This document shows positions 1 to 8,270 of a stretch of DNA of 64,000 nucleotides, one piece after another. The stretch lies in NCBI GenBank assembly GCA_964491265.1, contig CAZBFP010000020.1:1-64000 (forward strand), read 5' to 3'. This DNA is from JBBAGC01 sp964491265. Lineage in GTDB: Bacteria > Spirochaetota > UBA4802 > UBA5550. Each line of letters begins with the position of its first letter. Position 1 is the stretch's first letter. The notes beneath the pieces were generated by a model that saw only the letters and a list, made by a program, of their open reading frames with translations, did not search any database and was not told where the DNA came from. The translations under genes were made by a program, and so were the position numbers.

Positions 1-53
1 AAATAATATTGTAAAATACCCTCAAAATAGGTGCTTAGAAATGTTTAAAATAA

Positions 54-950
54 CACATTCCTGAGTCAACCATTCGGAAATTCCTAATAGTTCAATCTGA
101 AGGTGAACGGACAGTCTCCCGGCAGGTCGATTTTTACAATCTTGATATGATCCTTGCTATTGGGTATCGTGTCCGCTCTCAAAGGGGGGTGCAGTTCAGA
201 CGTTGGGCTACCGACCAGCTGAAGGAATATATGATAAAGGGTTTCGTCATGGATGACGAACGCCTCAAAAATCCTCCGGTCGGCAATTCAGCAATTCCCG
301 ACTATTTTGACGAAATGCTCTCCCGTATCCGGGATATACGTTCCAGCGAAAGGCGAATGTATCTCCGTGTTAAAGAGATATTCGCAATGGCAGGCGATTA
401 CGATCCTACATGGAGTGAAACTACAAAATTTTTCAGTATCATTCAGAATAAATTGCATTTTGCGGCAACCGGTATGACAACTGCTGAACTTATTCATAAC
501 CGTTCAAACAACGCCCTCCCCAACATGGGGCTTACAAGCTGGAAAGGTCACGAGGTAACTAAAACAGATGTAACTATTGCCAAGAACTACCTCAATGAAA
601 ATGAAATAGAAGAGCTTAACCGTATAGTTTCAATGTGGCTCGATTTTGCCGAGGATCAGGCTAAACGCCGCAAACAGATTTTCATGAAAGACTGGGAATT
701 GAAACTTGATGAGTTTCTTGCTTTTAATGACCGGGATGTTCTGCACAATGCCGGCAGAATCAGTAAAGAAACCGCAGAAAATCATGCAAAAAAAGAATAT
801 GAAAGCTTTGCCGTTATAAGGCGTGAGAAGAAAGAAACAATTGGGGAAGCTGAGAGTATAAAATATTTAGAAGAAGCCGCATCCGCCTTTCTCTCCAGAA
901 AAAAAGCAAGTAAAGATTCAGTTCATAAAAAAGGTAAAAAACATGACTGA
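54..950 (+). pseudogene. RhuM family protein, 5'-truncated
   Basis: The reading frame matches the RhuM (virulence protein RhuM) family from about its residue 60 onward: a KFLIVQSEGERTVSRQVDFY stretch, then NLDMILAIGYRVRSQRG, a FRRWATDQLKEYMIKGF block and the family's helical C-terminal half. An in-frame TAA at 51-53 cuts off the N-terminal DNA-binding-like part, and nothing RhuM-like can be read before it. The first ATG in frame is at 147, but clear homology begins upstream at about 60, so this looks like a truncation rather than a late start. RhuM genes often lie beside restriction systems in defence islands; here the 3' end overlaps the restriction remnant by 8 nt. Its molecular function is not established. 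Confidence 0.75.
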
Positions 951-1724
951 TAAAATAGTAAACTCCATTGCCGGAAGGTTAAGCCTTCGGGAGCCTCAGC
1001 GAATAAGCCTTGAAATACTTTCCCGTATTACTGAAATTTCTTCATTATCAAAAACCGGTAATATATCAAATATACTTGATGTGATAAAAAGTGAATATCC
1101 CTCAGTTGATGATTTTGAACGGGATTTCCCCTCCCTATGTTTTGCTCTGGCGACAGGTGTTGGGAAAACAAGGCTTATGGGTGCCTGCATCAGTTATCTC
1201 CACCTTGCTAAAGGGATAAATCATTTCTTGTTGCCTATCAGCCTGATCCTGAAATTTTACCCGGTGTATCTGAAAAAATTAATATGCAGGCTATAGTTGA
1301 GAAAGTTACTAAAGCTGTGATTCAGGATACCATTGATATCCCCCGGATTCTTGTAGTTCCTAAAGATGAAAATACTATTGGCTTTAAAACCTTCAAGCTC
1401 GATTGTTCTTCTATTCATTTTCAGCCGGTAGAACGTGACCTTCTGATACAGCATCTTCGTACCAATTCACAGGAAACATTAAGTTTCTCTACTGCCGACA
1501 GTAATGAAGACCGTCTTGAAAATTTTCTTATTCGAGGACTTATCGATTTTGAAGATATATCCTATGATGATCATGCGGATCTTCTTTATGTTCTATGCGG
1601 TCAGCTGATAAATCATTTTCGATCTTATCTTAAATCGGAGGAAAGAACAACCCTCCTGAAAACTCATGTTCACAGATCCCTTAATCGGGACATAAAATCA
1701 ATAAATAATTATTCACGCCTTTAA
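943..1724 (+). pseudogene. Type III-like restriction helicase (Res) remnant with internal deletion
   Basis: The first part (943 to about 1225) encodes the N-terminus of a DEAD-type restriction endonuclease subunit: FALATGVGKTRLMGACISYL carries the Walker A motif. The frame then breaks near 1225-1236. A second frame continues with QPDPEILPGVSEKIN and AIVEKVTKAVIQDTIDIPRI, which belong several hundred residues further into such proteins, followed by FQPVERDLLIQHLRTN and RGLIDFEDISYDDHADLLY. Walker B, the other helicase motifs, the nuclease domain and the C-terminus are missing. The gene ends in a repeat at about 1671. A deletion plus frameshift is the simplest explanation, and no functional enzyme is expected. 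Confidence 0.8.
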
Positions 1725-1756
1725 GTTAACTTAAAATTGAGTGGACGGGATTAGTG
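1671..1756 (+). repeat. Imperfect direct repeat, left copy
   Basis: About 85 bp that recur near 2861-2945. Shared blocks are ATCCCTTAAT, AAAATCAATAAATAA and TTGAGTGGACGGGATTA. The two copies bracket the Bro-N gene, and the left copy supplies the artificial last codons of the restriction helicase remnant. A recombination or insertion boundary is likely. Confidence 0.6.
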
Positions 1757-1913
1757 TTACATGTTATTCTTTTTTTATACCATGAGCCTGAATTGAGGCT
1801 TTAAGATTATTTTTTTTGAAATATTGGTTAAGTTATATGATACATGGTAACAGCCTTTCTTATAGAAAAATAACTTGTTGGATAAAATAATCTCTTAAAC
1901 CCACCTCTAGGAC

Positions 1914-1933
1914 GCCCGGCGTCATCGCCGGGC
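1914..1933. repeat. GC-rich perfect hairpin
   Basis: GCCCGGCG, loop TCAT, CGCCGGGC: an 8-bp perfect stem in otherwise AT-rich DNA, 63 nt before the likely Bro-N start. It may be a transcription terminator, a translational control hairpin or a trace of a mobile end. There is no T-run on the + strand. Confidence 0.5.
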
Positions 1934-1996
1934 GAAAAGACGATAGAATAAATGGAAGAGGAAATCAACGCAAAAGGCAAGCATTCGGGAGCTGTT

Positions 1997-2842
1997 ATGA
2001 AGAATGGAATAAAGGTATTTAATGAAAAACTTGTTCGCACTGTCTGGGATACAGAACAGGATAAGTGGTATTTTTCTGTTGTTGATGTTGTCGCTGTACT
2101 GACGGACAGCGTTGACCCGACCGGATATTGGCGTAAGTTGAAACAACGGTTAAAAACAGAAGGGAATGAAACCGTGACAAATTGTCACGGTTTGAAGATG
2201 GAAGCACCTGATGGGAAAATGCGGTTAACCGATGTACTTGATACCGAACAGTTATTTCGCCTCATTCAATCCATTCCTTCACCCAAAGCAGAACCGTTTA
2301 AATTATGGCTGGCAGAAATTGCAAAAGACCGGATTGATGAAATGCAGGATCCGGAACTGACCATAGACCGGGCTCTCTATGAATATAAAAGGCTTGGGTA
2401 TTCCGATAACTGGATAAATCAACGTCTCAAGAGCATAGAAATCCGTAAAGAGCTTACTGATGAATGGAAAAAGCACGGGCTGCAGGAAGGGGTTCAGTTT
2501 GCGACACTGACTGATGTTATTTATAAAACCTGGGCGGATAAAACAGCCAGGGAATACAAGCAGTTCAAGGGGCTAAAAAAAGAAAACTTGAGAGACAATA
2601 TGACAAACAAGGAGCTTGTTTTGAATATGCTTGCCGAGCTTTCCACAAAAGAAATTTCTGAGGTAAGCAGTCCTGAGACTTTCTCTGATCATGTAGATGT
2701 AGCAAAACAAGGCGGTACAATTGCTAAAAACGCCCGTATTGAACTGGAACAAAAAACTGGTAAAGAAGTGGTTTCTCCAGTCAAAGCGAAGGACATCCTT
2801 TCCATTGAGGATCAAGAGAGAGATAACAGTGAACTGGAATGA
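1997..2842 (+). CDS. Bro-N domain protein (phage antirepressor-like)
   Basis: The N-terminal half has a Bro-N fold signature: KVFNEKLVRTVWDTEQDKWY, then FSVVDVVAVLTDS and YWRKLKQRL, ending in the TEQLFRLIQSIPSPKAEPFK block. The C-terminal half is helical and resembles the tail of bacterial orphan Bro-N proteins (WADKTAREYKQFKGL, then NMTNKELVLNMLAELSTKEIS). Bro-N proteins are DNA-binding antirepressors in phages and viruses; many bacterial orphan copies have no known role. An upstream ATG at 1952 is in frame, but the ATG at 1997 is preceded by GGGAG at 6 nt and gives the usual MKNGIKVF start. The gene is intact between decayed neighbours and is bracketed by direct repeats, which suggests it arrived separately. 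Confidence 0.85.
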   Translation: MKNGIKVFNEKLVRTVWDTEQDKWYFSVVDVVAVLTDSVDPTGYWRKLKQRLKTEGNETVTNCHGLKMEAPDGKMRLTDVLDTEQLFRLIQSIPSPKAEPFKLWLAEIAKDRIDEMQDPELTIDRALYEYKRLGYSDNWINQRLKSIEIRKELTDEWKKHGLQEGVQFATLTDVIYKTWADKTAREYKQFKGLKKENLRDNMTNKELVLNMLAELSTKEISEVSSPETFSDHVDVAKQGGTIAKNARIELEQKTGKEVVSPVKAKDILSIEDQERDNSELE

Positions 2843-2860
2843 TTTACAAGAAGGATCAAC

Positions 2861-2945
2861 CACACATCCCTTAATAAGAACAGAAAATCAATAAATAAAA
2901 AATTTTCCGCATATGTTTAAGCTAAATTTGAGTGGACGGGATTAT
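2861..2945 (+). repeat. Imperfect direct repeat, right copy
   Basis: Partner of the repeat at about 1671-1756. It shares ATCCCTTAAT, AAAATCAATAAATAA and GAGTGGACGGGATTA with a few substitutions and short indels. It lies immediately 3' of the Bro-N gene. Nothing else is visible before the gene at 3044 apart from two TATAAT-like boxes. Confidence 0.6.
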
Positions 2946-3043
2946 TATGATATGTCTTTATATATAAAGCAGCATCCGACAGGAAGATTATAATATTTTG
3001 TTTTTTAACAAAGAAATTACCTTAAGTATAATTACAGGAAATT

Positions 3044-4198
3044 ATGATTGAACATAAAAATCTTGAAAAACTTATAACCTCCTTTGCTGAAACAGGTGAA
3101 AGCCTTAAGATCGGCTATATTGAAATTGCAACCGGATCAGGTGATCAGCTCACATCATTATATTATAAAACCTTCATAAGCGGTTTTGAAGTAATCCCTC
3201 TTAAAAAACTTGGAACCCGGCACACTTTCCAAACAGAAAGTAAAGAAGAGACCATAAAATTAACTGTCCCGTCAATAAATGAAAAGAAAATAAAAATTCT
3301 CATTTCATCAGCAGTAATAACACCAGAGATTTCAGGGTACATTATTTTTCAATCCTACGATGAAATCCCGGATTATTCAGAGAAAATAATGCTCTTTTTT
3401 ACAAAGGTTTTTGAAATAATAAACCAGCTCTCCACAGAATTTACCGAGGAGAAGGTGCCTGCAGATAAATATAAAAAAGAGCTTGTGAATATGCGCGACT
3501 TCCAGGCCAAGCTTTTCCCCAGATTTTCAGATGTCAAGGGGCTCGATATTGCTTCAGCATACCTGCCGGCAGACCTCATGTCGGGGAACTTTATTGACGG
3601 TCTTTACCTGGATGATGATACCTATCAGGTAACTGTATGTGATGTATCAAAATATGGGGCAACATCAACATTTACCGGGGCAATGATACGGACAATTCTT
3701 AAATATGAGGCAACAAAAAAGGTCACACCATCCCTTCTTATTGAAACTATTAATAACCGGATTAAAGGGATGGGATCACTCTCAAATGAACACATCTACT
3801 TTACCACCTACCAGTTTAAGCTGAAAACCGGCAAAACTGTAGTATCATCATACGGCCCCCTTACTACATTTCTTTATAACAAAAAGAAGAACGGGCATGT
3901 AAACCTGAAAAATACCGAAGCAGGGAAACTCCTGGCAAAACGGAACTTTTACAAGGACATCTCCCTTACAATGGATCCGGGTGATATTCTTATATATTAC
4001 TCAAACGGCTTTATTAATGCTGCAACAGAAGATGGAAGCAAAACCTATGGTGAAACACGTATAGGGGAAAACATTATGAAGCTGAAAGATGAACCAGCCA
4101 TGGATATTATTCACAACCTTATTGAAAGCGTTTATGATTTTTCAAATTATGCTGCTATCAGTGAAGATATTATTTTAATATGTATAAAAAAAGATTAA
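3044..4198 (+). CDS. SpoIIE/PP2C-type phosphatase domain protein, probably degenerate
   Basis: Residues about 1-140 form an N-terminal domain that could be GAF-like (not confidently recognised). Residues about 150-384 match the SpoIIE-type PP2C phosphatase fold: an RDFQAKLFPR linker, MSGNFIDG in place of the usual GGDFYD, CDVSKYGATSTFTGAMIR in place of GDVSGKG, IYYSNGFINAA in place of YTDGLTEA, and SEDIILICI at the end. Two metal-binding aspartates of the family are asparagines here, while the others are kept. In this family such proteins usually dephosphorylate an anti-sigma-factor antagonist. The substitutions suggest a weak or non-catalytic regulator. An AGGA ribosome site precedes the ATG. 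A separate RsbW-like ATPase sensor is at 60.5 kb, so the partner-switching pathway may exist in this organism. Confidence 0.75.
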   Translation: MIEHKNLEKLITSFAETGESLKIGYIEIATGSGDQLTSLYYKTFISGFEVIPLKKLGTRHTFQTESKEETIKLTVPSINEKKIKILISSAVITPEISGYIIFQSYDEIPDYSEKIMLFFTKVFEIINQLSTEFTEEKVPADKYKKELVNMRDFQAKLFPRFSDVKGLDIASAYLPADLMSGNFIDGLYLDDDTYQVTVCDVSKYGATSTFTGAMIRTILKYEATKKVTPSLLIETINNRIKGMGSLSNEHIYFTTYQFKLKTGKTVVSSYGPLTTFLYNKKKNGHVNLKNTEAGKLLAKRNFYKDISLTMDPGDILIYYSNGFINAATEDGSKTYGETRIGENIMKLKDEPAMDIIHNLIESVYDFSNYAAISEDIILICIKKD

Positions 4199-4226
4199 CA
4201 ACATGTCACTAATAATAAAATAATTA

Positions 4227-4256
4227 TTGACTGCTTTCCCCATAATCATGTATTTT
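4227..4256 (+). promoter_or_regulatory. Candidate sigma-70 promoter
   Basis: TTGACT, an 18-nt spacer, then TATTTT, about 80 nt before the lipoprotein gene at 4337. Assigned by eye from consensus only. Confidence 0.3.
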
Positions 4257-4336
4257 CGAATTCGGCCCCTTAAAAAGAGAAAAAACTGAATCAGCACGGT
4301 TGCACCTGTGAAATCAAAAAACTGGAGAAAAAATTC

Positions 4337-5077
4337 ATGAAAGGCGTATCTGCTCTTCTTTTAACAGCCCTTCTTCTATGCTGTGCATGTACTACAGCAG
4401 AAAAAGTTCATGATACAGAATCCGGTACACATCCCGCTCAGGAAACAACTGCTGCATTTAAAAAGATTAAGAAGCTGGATAATGAGAACTGGCTTCTCAT
4501 TTTCCGCAGAATAGACAACTGCAGATATATTCTTTTCCCTGTAGACAATCTCCAGCTATTCTCTTTCCCCTACGACTTTCTTCTTCTCCATGATAATGTT
4601 CCGAAAACAAACATTGATTATATTAATATCAAGTTTGACATAAGCTATATTAGTGATATAGTTTCTGAAGCACCTGATAATGGGGAAGATAGTGAAACCT
4701 ATGGTAAGCTGATAAATCTGAAAAGATCTGAAACAGACCGGTTCAAAGCCGCAGGTTTTGAAAAGGACCAGGAAGCAGAAAATTTTATTATGCTTATTAA
4801 AGATATGGCAAGAAATGATGAGAAGGAATATATCTCTGCATTAATCAGCTACCCTCTTACAGTAACTATTAACAAAAGGAAAATAAAAATATCCGACAAA
4901 GATGATTTTATTAAAAATTATCACCATATTTTTAACAAAAAGGTAAAAGATTCTCTCCTGCTGCAGCCTTTGGCTGATATTCAGGCAAATTCTAAAGGGA
5001 TAATGATAGGCTCCGGGGAATTATGGATTAACATGGTAAACAGCAGAATCATGATTACTTCAGTGAATAATATATAA
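4337..5077 (+). CDS. Putative lipoprotein of unknown function
   Basis: The 246-residue product begins with a lipoprotein signal: MKGVSALLLTALLLCCAC, with a lipobox-like LCCAC and cysteines at 15, 16 and 18. The following region up to about residue 40 is low-complexity and Thr/Glu-rich. The rest is a soluble domain rich in Lys, Asp and Ile that I do not recognise. It is probably exported and lipid-anchored. It stands alone between the phosphatase-like gene and the convergent Cas6e/C_GCAxxG_C_C operon. A GGAG ribosome site precedes the ATG. Confidence 0.6.
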   Translation: MKGVSALLLTALLLCCACTTAEKVHDTESGTHPAQETTAAFKKIKKLDNENWLLIFRRIDNCRYILFPVDNLQLFSFPYDFLLLHDNVPKTNIDYINIKFDISYISDIVSEAPDNGEDSETYGKLINLKRSETDRFKAAGFEKDQEAENFIMLIKDMARNDEKEYISALISYPLTVTINKRKIKISDKDDFIKNYHHIFNKKVKDSLLLQPLADIQANSKGIMIGSGELWINMVNSRIMITSVNNI

Positions 5078-5102
5078 AAACTATTATCAAATATCAGGCC
5101 TA

Positions 5103-5573
5103 TTAAAGCGCCATCCCGTCTTCATCATCCCCTGCAATCCCCTTCTCTTTTATAAATTCCATAAAGAGTTCCGCGGTTTCACAAATGATGCGCATACAGG
5201 TTTCACCCTGTTCGGGACTGCCGAATGGATGCCTGTTCAAAGATCTGCAGCATGTTGACCCGAACCTCTCTTTAAATCTTTTCTCCAGATCATTAGAGAG
5301 CAGATATGACTCCTTTCTCGGCACCTTATATGTAGTCCTCCCCTTTGCAAAACCGAGCATAAGAACAGCTCCGCTTAAAGCTCCGCAGATACATCCTGCT
5401 CTCCCCAGTCCCCCTCCAAAAGGGGTGGCAATCCTCACAAAATCCTCTCCAACTGCAGGTGCAAGATATTCCCTGAATGTAAGAAAAATAGATTCTGAGC
5501 AGTTGTATCCCATCTGATGATACTCACCTGCTCTTTTCCCCGCTTCTGAGGGGATTGGCAATTTATTACTCAT
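5103..5573 (-). CDS. C_GCAxxG_C_C family redox protein
   Basis: A 156-residue protein of the C_GCAxxG_C_C family. Visible signature parts are MGYNCSES (first Cys), TPFGGGLGRAGCICGALSGA (the GG-x-GCxCGA core), and later STCCRSLNRH and GETCMRII cysteines. Family members are thought to be redox-active or metal-binding and are common in anaerobes, but no reaction is established. The gene starts 13 nt after the stop of the Cas6e-like gene on the same strand, so the two are very likely one transcript. That pairing is unusual, and the context does not explain the function. Confidence 0.8.
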   Translation of the reverse strand: MSNKLPIPSEAGKRAGEYHQMGYNCSESIFLTFREYLAPAVGEDFVRIATPFGGGLGRAGCICGALSGAVLMLGFAKGRTTYKVPRKESYLLSNDLEKRFKERFGSTCCRSLNRHPFGSPEQGETCMRIICETAELFMEFIKEKGIAGDDEDGMAL

Positions 5574-5586
5574 GAGTCTACCCCGA

Positions 5587-6225
5587 TTAGTTTTTAACTG
5601 AATGCTTCATCTCTTCTGCAATATTTCTGTTTCTGCATCCGAAACTTTCTATAGAAAGAAGGCCAAGCCCGTATTCCCGACCCGCACCAATCCCTTCAAA
5701 TAGCGCCCTGCTGAATTTTTCCTGATCAGTAATCTTGAGAGCCCCCTTGAAAACAGATGAGAGAAATTTTTTCTTATCAGCTTCACAGGTTATATAGCCG
5801 TAATGCATAACCTCACACTGTATCAGCTCAAATCCGTTTTTATGAGATTCCGATTGAAGCCATGTTTTCTGCGATTCTGCACCATCAATCTCAACCCGCT
5901 TAAAAAATATGCGGGTTGAGGGATTTGCCTTCAGATAAAATGAGTAGTTCATTCCCGGTCTAACGGGGATATTATAATTCAGGCTCTCTATAGATGCAAT
6001 AAAACCATCAGGCATTCCTGATGCTCCCGGGTCCGGTTTTTCCTTAGACACCATAACCAGGGGCTGAAGAAAGTTATTCTCTTTTAGCGGAACATCCTCA
6101 ATTCGGTATATAAACCCCTTACCTGCTGTAAGGCTCTTAAGGGTTTTACGAAGAAGATCGAGGCTGATAAGATGCCTCCTTACAGCCGGCTTTGATACGT
6201 CAAAAATTATTTTAGAAATATACAT
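5587..6225 (-). CDS. Orphan Cas6e-like (CasE/Cse3) RNA-binding protein with altered active site
   Basis: A 212-residue protein aligned end to end with type I-E Cas6e. It has MYISKIIFDVSKPAVRR at the N-terminus, SFYLKANPSTR (family FRLRANPT), KTWLQ and NGFEL, then FKGALKITDQEKF and GIGAGREYGLGLLSIESFG (the glycine-rich C-terminal motif). Cas6e cuts CRISPR precursor RNA at a hairpin using a histidine in a PYxLHxTL motif. Here that stretch reads LISLDLLRKTL, so the aligned His is Arg and the Tyr is Asp. No other cas gene or array is visible in the window. I chose the ATG at 6225 because GAGGTG lies just upstream; an ATG at 6237 lacks such a site. It is transcribed with the C_GCAxxG_C_C gene. It may bind hairpin RNA without cutting, or be a relic. 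Confidence 0.75.
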   Translation of the reverse strand: MYISKIIFDVSKPAVRRHLISLDLLRKTLKSLTAGKGFIYRIEDVPLKENNFLQPLVMVSKEKPDPGASGMPDGFIASIESLNYNIPVRPGMNYSFYLKANPSTRIFFKRVEIDGAESQKTWLQSESHKNGFELIQCEVMHYGYITCEADKKKFLSSVFKGALKITDQEKFSRALFEGIGAGREYGLGLLSIESFGCRNRNIAEEMKHSVKN

Positions 6226-6360
6226 TCCACACCTCATTTACTTAAAATACAGAAAATAATAATTAAAATAAGTGTCAATACTTTACAGATGAAGATGCTG
6301 TTTTTTTACAGTACCATTCACCCTATGATTAAGGGGTAAAGTTTAATTTTGCGGGGTGGT

Positions 6361-6447
6361 GTCATTCCCGCGCAGGCGGGAATCTCATAATTCCTGGTTT
6401 TACGAAGAGATTCCGGCACTACGTTGTCACTTCGGCCGGAATGACAG
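6361..6447. repeat. Dispersed TGTCAT hairpin repeat, copy 1
   Basis: Bounded by GTCATTCC and GGAATGAC. It contains a left hairpin TTCCCGC-GCAG-GCGGGAA and a right stem ATTCCGGC...GCCGGAAT. Related copies are at 28550, 55702 and 58985, and nested in the elements at 13356, 43343 and 47594. Confidence 0.8.
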
Positions 6448-6586
6448 TCTTCTCACACAAAAACTACTACCACAATTGTGGAAGAATAAAAAAAGTCTAA
6501 ATGCTTGACAGATATAATCCTCGCTTCAGTAATTAAAATATAGGGATGATAAATATTAAATAATCAGCGTGCTAATATATTTACAC

Positions 6587-6613
6587 GTGCCCCCTTTGGG
6601 GGACAGGGGGTAT
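6587..6613 (+). repeat. GTGCCCCCTTTGGGGGACAG repeat, copy 1
   Basis: A C-run/G-run palindromic module, followed by GGGGTAT. It recurs at 50520-50545. A half copy lies at 41108-41127 just before the MBL-fold gene, and a diverged inverted copy near 50310-50372. Confidence 0.6.
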
Positions 6614-6684
6614 ACTGGAGTAAAATCCGTGAATACCAATGATATATTCCACAGATAAATTTAAAGGATATATATTCTATATAA

Positions 6685-6933
6685 ATGAAAATTGAATGCA
6701 ACAGATGCGGTGCATGCTGTATAGCGCCATCCATATCATCAGAGATTCCGGGTATGAATGGCGGCAAGCCGGCAGGAGTAGAATGTATACATCTTACTCC
6801 GGAGATGAAGTGCGGAATTTACAATTCCCGGCCTGAAGTCTGCAAAAATTTTACACCTACAGCAGGTCTTTGCGGCTCTGCTTTTGATGAAGCATTTGCA
6901 AATTTATCACACCTTGAAGAGATAACAAAATAA
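6685..6933 (+). CDS. YkgJ-type cysteine cluster protein
   Basis: An 82-residue protein of the YkgJ/UPF0153 zinc- or iron-binding family. It carries the signature CNRCGACC near the N-terminus, then ECIHLTPEMKCGIYNSRPEVC and a last conserved Cys before the C-terminus. The family is short and its function is unknown; metal binding through the Cys cluster is assumed. No good ribosome site precedes the ATG. It lies 28 nt before purB, so co-transcription is likely. Confidence 0.85.
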   Translation: MKIECNRCGACCIAPSISSEIPGMNGGKPAGVECIHLTPEMKCGIYNSRPEVCKNFTPTAGLCGSAFDEAFANLSHLEEITK

Positions 6934-6961
6934 AATATAATTCTAAAAAAAGAGGATTCTT

Positions 6962-8263
6962 ATGATACCAAGATATTCGAGAAAAGAGATTTCTCATATA
7001 TGGGAACTGGAAAATAAATTCCGCATATGGCTCGATATAGAGATAGCAGTATGCGAAATATACGCTGAACGGGGGATAATCCCTGCAGAGGATCTTATAG
7101 TAATTAAGGAGAAGGCTGATTTTGACCTGGAGAGAATTCTGGAGATTGAAAGCCAGGTCCACCACGATGTTATAGCTTTTTTAACAGCTGTTGCTGAGAA
7201 GGTGGGACCAGAAAGCAGACATATTCACTACGGACTTACATCAAGCGATATCGGAGACACTGCCCTTTCAATTCAGCTTAAACAGGCAGGAGAGATACTA
7301 ATAAAGGGACTTGATGAGCTGATTGAAACAATCAGAATAAACGCAATTAAATACAAAGATGTACCATGCATGGGGCGTTCACACGGAGTTCACGCCGAAC
7401 CCACAACATTTGGTGTAAAAATGGCCCTTTACCATGAGTCATTTAAAAGAAACAGGGACCGTCTGAAAGCAGCTGTGGAGAACATCTCCTTCGGGAAACT
7501 CTCAGGGGCTGTAGGTACATTCAGCAACATAGATCCTGAAATCGAAGAGCAGGTATGCATAATGCTTCGGCTTAAGCCTGACCCTGTATCAACACAGGTA
7601 ATCCAGAGGGACAGACACGCGGAGTACATGTGTGCCCTTGCTATTACAGCAGGAACACTAGATCAGCTTGCAACAGAGGTGAGGCATCTTCAGCGTACTG
7701 AGGTTCGTGAAATTGAGGAGCCTTTCCAGAAGGGGCAGAAGGGGTCATCTGCAATGCCCCACAAGCGGAACCCCATACTCTCTGAGCGGATCACCGGGCT
7801 TGCCCGTGTAATTAAAGCCAATGTTAATGTGGCACTTGATAATATTACACTATGGCACGAAAGGGATATTTCCCATTCATCTGCTGAGAGGGTAATATTC
7901 CCCGACTCCACAATAGCACTGGACTACCTTCTTAGTAAAATGAATTTCATAATGGGGAACCTGCACATATATCCGGAAAACATGCTGGAGAATATAGAAA
8001 AAACCGGTGGGCTTTTCTACTCACAATCTCTTCTCCTCCTCCTTATTGAAAAGGGGATGTCCAGGGAGGATTCATACTCTGTTGTACAGGATCTGGCAAT
8101 GAGGGTATGGAAGCGTGAAGGGAGTCTTAAAGAGCTGGTTTTAAAAGATCGGGTAATTTCTTCAAAAGCCGGGAAAGAAGAGATTGATGCAATATTCGAT
8201 ATTAAGAGATACTACAAAAATATTGAGGCAATCTACCGCAAAGCAGGTATAGGACAGGATTAA
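6962..8263 (+). CDS. purB: Adenylosuccinate lyase
   Basis: A 433-residue cytosolic homotetrameric enzyme of the fumarase/aspartase superfamily. It releases fumarate from SAICAR and from adenylosuccinate in purine synthesis. Visible family features are HVHHDV near residue 68, the HYGLTSSDIGDTA region with GRSHGVHAEP (catalytic His region), and the signature GSSAMPHKRNP at about 263-273, whose loop includes the catalytic Ser. The length is typical. GAGGA precedes the ATG. It is followed 7 nt later by miaB, and both are probably on one transcript. Confidence 0.97.
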   Translation: MIPRYSRKEISHIWELENKFRIWLDIEIAVCEIYAERGIIPAEDLIVIKEKADFDLERILEIESQVHHDVIAFLTAVAEKVGPESRHIHYGLTSSDIGDTALSIQLKQAGEILIKGLDELIETIRINAIKYKDVPCMGRSHGVHAEPTTFGVKMALYHESFKRNRDRLKAAVENISFGKLSGAVGTFSNIDPEIEEQVCIMLRLKPDPVSTQVIQRDRHAEYMCALAITAGTLDQLATEVRHLQRTEVREIEEPFQKGQKGSSAMPHKRNPILSERITGLARVIKANVNVALDNITLWHERDISHSSAERVIFPDSTIALDYLLSKMNFIMGNLHIYPENMLENIEKTGGLFYSQSLLLLLIEKGMSREDSYSVVQDLAMRVWKREGSLKELVLKDRVISSKAGKEEIDAIFDIKRYYKNIEAIYRKAGIGQD

Positions 8264-8270
8264 TTCAAGC

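Larger units (their letters stand above)
6226..6684. other. Divergent intergenic region
   Basis: This gap separates the leftward Cas6e-like operon from the rightward ykgJ-purB-miaB genes. It holds the hairpin repeat at 6361-6447, a palindrome CACAATTGTG at 6471-6480, a TTGACA at 6505-6510 without a good -10 box at 17 nt, and a GTGCCCCCTTTGGGGGACAG repeat at 6587-6613. No gene is seen. Confidence 0.5.

Noticed and set aside
1952..1996. Earlier start of the Bro-N gene
   Set aside because: ATG 1952 has no ribosome site, and the family N-terminus matches the start at 1997.
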